64,000 nucleotides of DNA from Lingula anatina (Eukaryota; Brachiopoda; Lingulata; Lingulida; Lingulidae): contig NW_019775438.1 of the NCBI RefSeq assembly GCF_001039355.2, positions 152,118 through 216,117 on the forward strand, read 5' to 3'. Under the pieces are notes generated by a model. The model ran no database searches. It saw only the letters and a program-made list of their open reading frames with translations, and had not been told where the DNA came from. The translations under genes and the position numbers were made by a program. Positions 62,701-64,000 of the stretch are shown one piece after another. Position 1 is the stretch's first letter. Each line of letters begins with the position of its first letter.

Positions 62701-64000
62701 TCTCAGAATCTTCTAATCGTTCTGTGAAAAGAATAGTTCAGTCTTATACTACAGAGGACTGTTACTAAGTCACAAAAGTAAACACTTCACATAAACACAC
62801 ACACTTATATTTTATCTAAAAATGGAATGCTGGTTATGAGGTATTTTGTAGTTCACTTTTATTTTATGCAATGACTGGTCACGATTTAATTAACTGAAAA
62901 AGGAATTTATAAAGCAAACAAGCACAGAACACTGAATACATAAATCCATCACTTACTTTTGTAATTCTCTATCTGTTCTTGTGTTTCTCTTAATTTACCT
63001 GTAAATCAGAGATAAACATAAAATTAAGATTATCAAAAAGAACATGGAAAGTACAAAATATGTATCATAAAGAATTGTTTCACCCTTTATCAACTGTCAC
63101 AGAAGTTATTACACAAGACAACAAAGAACAAAAGACGACATGTTGTGAGTTAAGTCAGAGTAGCACAATGAAAACTTAAAACCACTCCTCTTAAGCAATG
63201 ATTGACAGGAAGCCACACATCACCAAAGTGCATAACACACTGCAGGAGGAAAAAATATCTATGTGCCATTCCTGCCACCAAAGTAACAAACTTTGATGAA
63301 TTCTTCTCTCTATTTTAAACAAATGTCAGAACACCCATTCCTCATCATGTTACCATTATGCTATATTTATCAGACAGATTAGGCGGCATGCTTTCAAGTG
63401 GGTCATACTATATTTGAGCCGTGGCTCAGTTAGGCCTGGATCAACTTGATTTCAACTAGAGATGGGTTGACCTATCGCACTGAACACCATATTTAAAGAC
63501 TGCCTGATTATAATTTTTAATCATAAGAAGCCATTCTAATCTCCTTGCTGTCCCACACACACTAACACTATGATCAAGTAAAGCCATGCTTATTATAATT
63601 TATTATTAGAAATCATATTCATACAATGTGTCGACCCAGCTCCAGTGATAATTAACCCTTAATCTAGATAAGGTTTTTCAGGCAATTGTGTTCTGTTCAG
63701 TCCGAGACATCACTGTAGCCTTGGCAATTTTCTGATTGTAGGACATCACCAAACCAATTTTGTTACAGGTTAATATGCATGGGCACAAACTCAATATTTG
63801 GCCAATGTACCTGCATGACATGTTTCCTGAGCCGATTCAGTAGTCATTTTTTCCCTGTCCTTACCTTTTACAAAAGCCACCTCGGCACTGTCACCGTCTG
63901 TGACATCATCCTTATTAAAATCCCCGTTTGTCTCTGACTCAGAGTTGTCACTGTTATCACTACTATCAGTATCCACAACATTCACACCAGCAGTAACAGT
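51709..64000 (-). CDS. Long coiled-coil protein with C-terminal membrane anchor, at least 19 exons (5' incomplete)
   Basis: Minus-strand exons: 63865-64000 (enters from the right), 62957-62998, 62659-62721, 62423-62485, 61659-61724, 61014-61076, 60675-60737, 60081-60332, 59092-59154, 56972-57034, 56593-56718, 56386-56448, 54777-54839, 53497-53559, 53239-53349, 52878-52953, 52552-52711, 52079-52213 and 51709-51807. All have AG/GT borders; phases join to 589 residues. Nearly all is heptad-patterned Glu/Lys/Leu/Gln coiled coil. The first exon and the middle of the 252-nt exon are acidic Ser/Asp-rich linkers. The last exon encodes [17 protein letters not shown], a single membrane span with eight residues behind it, so the protein should be tail-anchored with the coil in the cytosol. 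I do not recognise it firmly. The tail is reminiscent of SLMAP/CCDC136-type proteins, but that is only an impression. Confidence 0.8.
52079..52213 (-). CDS. Exon: coiled coil preceding the tail anchor
   Basis: 135 nt, phase 0 at both ends: [18 protein letters not shown], then [20 protein letters not shown] and LADRSKM. Clear heptad spacing of Leu/Ile. Confidence 0.85.
52754..52778. repeat. Poly-T run
   Basis: About 25 consecutive T in an intron of the coiled-coil gene. Confidence 0.9.
52990..53024. repeat. (CA)n microsatellite
   Basis: About 17 CA units in an intron, about 40 bp upstream (in gene orientation) of the 52878-52953 exon. Confidence 0.95.
53411..53451. repeat. (TG)n microsatellite
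   Basis: About 20 TG units; on the coding strand this is (CA)n, 46 bp downstream of the 53497-53559 exon. Confidence 0.95.
53724..53794. repeat. (TA)n microsatellite
   Basis: About 35 TA units in an intron of the coiled-coil gene. Open frames over it are artefacts of the repeat. Confidence 0.95.
55098..55394. mobile_element. Imperfect foldback element, about 300 bp
   Basis: The left half (TTTTAGTGATAGT...GTATCATCAGGCTGAATGACC...GACCTGTGAACGATTCTCA) is mirrored by the right half (TGAGAATCATTCACAGGTC...AGCCTGATGATGCTCTTGCGACAAG...ACTAAAATGTCAGTGAT). Identity is moderate, so it is old. It lies in an intron of the coiled-coil gene and has no coding capacity. Confidence 0.7.
57035..59091 (-). 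other. Intron of the coiled-coil gene, 2.06 kb
   Basis: The longest intron visible in this gene. A donor-like GTAAGT near 58017 was tested, but the only matching exon has an in-frame stop. Nothing else was recognised. Confidence 0.5.
60081..60332 (-). CDS. Longest visible exon of the coiled-coil gene, with acidic linker
   Basis: 252 nt (four times 63), phases 1-1. It starts [20 protein letters not shown] (coil). The coil breaks in [20 protein letters not shown] and a Gly/Thr/Pro-rich stretch, then resumes with [13 protein letters not shown]. The linker could be a flexible or phosphorylated hinge (inference). Confidence 0.85.
63865..64000 (-). CDS. First visible exon of the coiled-coil gene: acidic Ser/Asp linker (cut by window)
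   Basis: Open to the right edge. It encodes a strongly acidic, Ser-rich segment ([20 protein letters not shown], then [19 protein letters not shown]) ending at donor G|GTAAGG. The frame continues correctly into [13 protein letters not shown] of the next exon. Confidence 0.8.

Overview
The window is a stretch of intron-rich animal genomic DNA. It has GT/AG introns, AATAAA polyadenylation signals, a Pol III tRNA gene, many small inverted-repeat transposons and dinucleotide arrays. The gene content (a nischarin-type LRR protein, a meteorin-type secreted protein, Prickle) and the very divergent side-by-side copies joined by single N characters suggest a highly heterozygous non-vertebrate metazoan, probably marine and possibly a deuterostome. 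The species cannot be fixed from the sequence alone.

Layout. Positions 54-1065 (+) carry the last three visible exons of a nischarin-like leucine-rich-repeat protein, entering from the left. Positions 4903-7337 (+) hold a complete three-exon gene for a 147-residue secreted protein that matches the N-terminal domain of meteorins; its first intron is packed with nested direct, inverted and tandem repeats. Positions 7849-8878 are a non-autonomous TIR transposon, and 9157-9228 (-) is tRNA-Glu(TTC). From about 9.8 kb to 49.1 kb the minus strand is one gene, prickle (planar cell polarity, PET plus three LIM domains, C-terminal CAAX box). Five coding exons downstream of a probable non-coding first exon give a 767-residue protein, and there is a candidate alternative 5' exon at 44290-44369. 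From about 50.0 kb to the right edge the minus strand is a second gene, built from at least 19 short exons, that encodes a long coiled coil ending in a C-terminal membrane anchor. Its 5' end lies beyond the window.

The prickle locus as assembled contains several near-duplicate blocks, each ending exactly at a single N: 9919-11250/11252-12573, 18107-18309/18311-18512, 30699-30948/30950-31199, and 30950-36513/36582-42021. These look like two haplotypes placed end to end rather than biological duplications. If so, the true prickle gene is shorter by about 7 kb, and the copies give a free look at allelic differences, including a transposon present in one copy and absent from the other.

The most unusual points are: the coiled-coil gene's exons, nine of which are exactly 63 nt (21 residues, three heptads) in a constant phase; the one-domain meteorin-like protein; the short nischarin-like C-terminus; and several well-preserved MITEs with recognisable target-site duplications. 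No prokaryotic system, CRISPR array or complete autonomous transposon was seen.
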